Source: JAJTFA01 sp051715425 (GTDB lineage: Bacteria; Bacteroidota; Bacteroidia; UKL13-3). Taken from it: a stretch of DNA of 64,000 nt. The notes below the pieces were generated by a model, which searched no databases, was not told where the DNA came from, and saw nothing but the letters and a program-made list of their open reading frames with translations. Position numbers and translations under genes: made by a program. Shown here piece by piece: positions 61,953 through 64,000 of this stretch. The stretch lies in the NCBI GenBank assembly GCA_051715425.1, contig JBPXJS010000008.1:248001-312000 (forward strand), read 5' to 3'. Position 1 is the stretch's first letter. Every line of letters starts with the position of its first letter.

Positions 61953-62444
61953 TCAGCTACCGGTATTTAGCTTGCCGGCAAAGTTTACCACTTGCCTCCT
62001 GTGCCTGAGAATATGAACAATGGCATGCTCCATCAGTTGTTCTATATCAAATTGCTGCCCCCAGCTTACCGTTATTTTTTTAGCGGAATCTATTTGCTCT
62101 ATCTGCACCGTGGGGTTGGCATAAAAAAACTCACAGCAGTAGGCATACATATCATTCAGCCGGCTGATATAAATATCGGCACTATCCGCAACTTCGCGCT
62201 CCCTCCGTGGCTTATAATGCCCCAGGTGGTTTTCCATAGCAACTGTATAGTTATAACCGGAACAAACCACATGAGCAAGAATGGCCTGAATAGATTTGCA
62301 ATCAGGATCTGTTGTGGTATCATCCACTATTGTAGTGAGCTTATTTTCGCTTAAAGGTTTAATTACCACTATTAACTCATCAATTGCCTTTTTGTATTCA
62401 TCAAGCAAAGCTATTACGTTACCGGCTAATTCCGTTTTTTTCAT
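61953..62444 (-). CDS. DinB superfamily protein
   Basis: 163 residues: IQAILAHVVCSGYNYTVAM with the first His and MEHAIVHILRHRRQVVNF with the other two, the three-His site of the family. Fourth DinB-fold gene in the window. Substrate unknown. Divergent from the AraC regulator, with which it may be functionally linked. Confidence 0.82.
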   Translation of the reverse strand: MKKTELAGNVIALLDEYKKAIDELIVVIKPLSENKLTTIVDDTTTDPDCKSIQAILAHVVCSGYNYTVAMENHLGHYKPRREREVADSADIYISRLNDMYAYCCEFFYANPTVQIEQIDSAKKITVSWGQQFDIEQLMEHAIVHILRHRRQVVNFAGKLNTGS

Positions 62445-62607
62445 TTATCAGCTATTGGATATTCTTAATTTATAGTGTTGCAAGATACAATAATCGGTAA
62501 TCCGGAGCGGAACAGCAGGACAAGTTCTCTTTCCAAGCTGTTTGCGGTTTTGTTTAGCCTGGTCTGTATTTTGGGATATTCCTGATTTACTATATTGCAT
62601 ATCTCCA

Positions 62608-63345
62608 ATGAAGAACAATTATTATATAGGAAGAAACTGGTGGCTTTTTGCAGGCATATTTCAGCATAACGCCCTGCACCGGCATTACGCCATTCAAATC
62701 AGTATAGCCACCAATAAATGTATCATCATCTCGGATGGTAAAAACAATGAACAATATTATGAGAGTTGTATCATCAGAAACAATGAGCCTCATCGTTTGG
62801 CCTGCAATGAACCACATATCACCTTGCTCATTAATCCCACCTCACCGGCAGGCCATTACCTGAACCAGCTTTTTTCAAACCTTCATATAGCCTCATTTTC
62901 TCATCCGATTGCACATGATATAAAAAACAGGCTAAACAACTTTATCAGCGGTTCTATATCTTTTGAAACTCTTGCAGGTATAATCAAAAACCTTCTGGAA
63001 CAGGCAGATTGTTTATGTATGGAGGAAAATCATTTCGGAGATATGAGAATAAAAAAGGCCATTTTATATCTGGAATCGCATTATGAAAGGGTTATCCCTC
63101 TGGCTGAAGCAGCAGATCAGGTTCACCTCTCTCCTACACGTTTTTTACACCTCTTTAAACAAACAACAGGAATTACCTACAGGCGTTTCCTTTTATGGAA
63201 TAAACTAAGCAAGTCATTCCATTACCTGAAAGAACACGGAGTTACCCTTACAGCCCATGAATTTGGCTTTACAGATGGTGCACATTACAGCCGCACCTTT
63301 AAAGAAAATTTCGGATTCAGCCCGGCATTTGTCCTTAAAAGTTAG
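62608..63345 (+). CDS. AraC-family transcriptional regulator
   Basis: About 245 residues: an N-terminal cupin-like ligand part (GRNWWLFAGIFQHNALHRHYAIQISIA) and a C-terminal pair of helix-turn-helix motifs (PLAEAADQVHLSPTRFLHLFKQTTG; LTAHEFGFTDGAHYSRTFKENFGFSPAFV). The frame is open to 62542, but the ATG at 62608 (MKNNYYIGRNWWLF) starts the conserved domain. Divergent from the DinB gene. Confidence 0.92.
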   Translation: MKNNYYIGRNWWLFAGIFQHNALHRHYAIQISIATNKCIIISDGKNNEQYYESCIIRNNEPHRLACNEPHITLLINPTSPAGHYLNQLFSNLHIASFSHPIAHDIKNRLNNFISGSISFETLAGIIKNLLEQADCLCMEENHFGDMRIKKAILYLESHYERVIPLAEAADQVHLSPTRFLHLFKQTTGITYRRFLLWNKLSKSFHYLKEHGVTLTAHEFGFTDGAHYSRTFKENFGFSPAFVLKS

Positions 63346-63420
63346 CCGGTTTATACAAGTTTAAACCGTTCCCTTTGCTGAACTTTGTTGCCATCAAATA
63401 TTCCCTTTAACTCAACACTT

Positions 63421-64000
63421 ATGACATTTGACCTGCAAGCTTTTTTTAAACTTTACCTCCCGGTATACCTGATTATTTATCTTGTTATTGCATTTGTTTT
63501 TCCTTCATACCGAACATACCGGCAAACCGGCATAAACCCGGTTACGTTTGGCAAAAAAAATACCGCTCATGATTATATTGGCTATGTGATGAAAATCCTC
63601 ATCATACTCCTGTTTTCGGCTGTATTTCTTTTCTCTTTTGCCAATCCTTTTTACGCCAGATACCTTGTTCCAATCAAGTACATGAACAATTTTCTTTTTG
63701 ATATAACGGGACTAGTTTTGATTCATTTGTCCCTGATATGGATTACCATAGCCCAGTTTCAGATGAGCAATAGCTGGCGCATTGGAATTGATGAAGTAAA
63801 TAAAACAGCATTGGTAACCAAAGGCTTTTTTAGCATTTCGAGAAATCCGGTTTTTCTGGGGATGATGGTTTCTGTGCTTGGCTTATTCTTTATTATTCCG
63901 GATATCCTTACTTTTTTTTGTTTGTGGTGTACATACTTTATTATACAGATACAAATAAGGCTGGAAGAAGAATTTTTGCAAAAGCAGCATGGAGAAAAGT
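63421..64000 (+). CDS. Isoprenylcysteine/phospholipid methyltransferase-like membrane protein (partial)
   Basis: Truncated by the right edge; about 193 residues visible from ATG 63421. Five or so hydrophobic helices, then SNSWRIGIDEVNKTALVTKGFFSISRNPVFLGMM and RLEEEFLQKQHGEK, the conserved block of the ICMT/PEMT family of membrane SAM-dependent methyltransferases. Follows the AraC regulator by 75 bp on the same strand, perhaps its target. Confidence 0.85.
   Translation, partial: MTFDLQAFFKLYLPVYLIIYLVIAFVFPSYRTYRQTGINPVTFGKKNTAHDYIGYVMKILIILLFSAVFLFSFANPFYARYLVPIKYMNNFLFDITGLVLIHLSLIWITIAQFQMSNSWRIGIDEVNKTALVTKGFFSISRNPVFLGMMVSVLGLFFIIPDILTFFCLWCTYFIIQIQIRLEEEFLQKQHGEK

Overview
The window looks like chromosomal DNA of a Bacteroidota bacterium, probably of the Chitinophagales/Sphingobacteriales type. 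The reasons are: five secreted proteins ending in type IX secretion (T9SS) sorting domains; several promoters of the Bacteroidota form TTTG-N19/20-TAnnTTTG; AT-rich DNA with few Shine-Dalgarno sites; a Y_Y_Y/beta-propeller sensor kinase; and an outer-membrane TonB receptor. No genus can be named from the sequence alone.

Left part (1-17.3 kb), mostly housekeeping and envelope. Minus-strand genes encode a Prc/Tsp protease (cut by the window edge), a secreted peptidylarginine/agmatine-deiminase-like enzyme, a GT-C glycosyltransferase, a 2-oxoglutarate/Fe oxygenase and a TamB homologue. Divergently come tsaD, a secreted clan GH-A glycosidase, a VOC protein and a LysM lytic transglycosylase. Then follow a THUMP-like methyltransferase, a 38-codon lipoprotein, an OsmC protein, and a three-gene run of an outer-membrane-type protein, lipA and an SdpI-like protein.

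Middle part (17.7-48.6 kb). A tightly overlapped six-gene operon (YHS, DoxX, MsrB-MsrA fusion, DinB, NRDE, ATP-grasp) is preceded by a Crp/Fnr regulator. A 9-bp-arm Crp-type palindrome sits at about -41 of a canonical promoter, so the regulator probably activates the operon. Next are CPBP, PaiB, DHFR-like and esterase genes, then an AAA ATPase with a C-terminal HEPN-like RNase motif beside a multi-pass membrane protein (possible defence pair). uvrB, an HhH DNA glycosylase and upp follow. A two-component system lies divergent from a secreted two-gene adhesin locus; its 1948-residue protein has FG-GAP, tandem HYR-type repeats, a His/Cys-rich tract and a T9SS domain. A TonB-dependent receptor closes this part.

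Accessory part (48.7-62.5 kb). It begins at a tRNA-Arg gene whose 3' end is duplicated 176 bp downstream, around strongly structured DNA. A train of short, almost wholly minus-strand genes follows (VOC, DinB, lipoprotein, Coq4-like, LysE, YdeI, ArsR-SRPBCC-VOC, VIT1, two unknowns). Two families of intergenic repeats accompany it. One, about 60-110 bp, lies upstream of start codons. The other, about 100-180 bp, lies mostly just after stop codons and resembles integron attC sites. The arrangement recalls a cassette array without an integrase. A B12-type radical SAM protein, a methyltransferase, another DinB, an AraC regulator and a truncated isoprenylcysteine-methyltransferase-like gene end the window.
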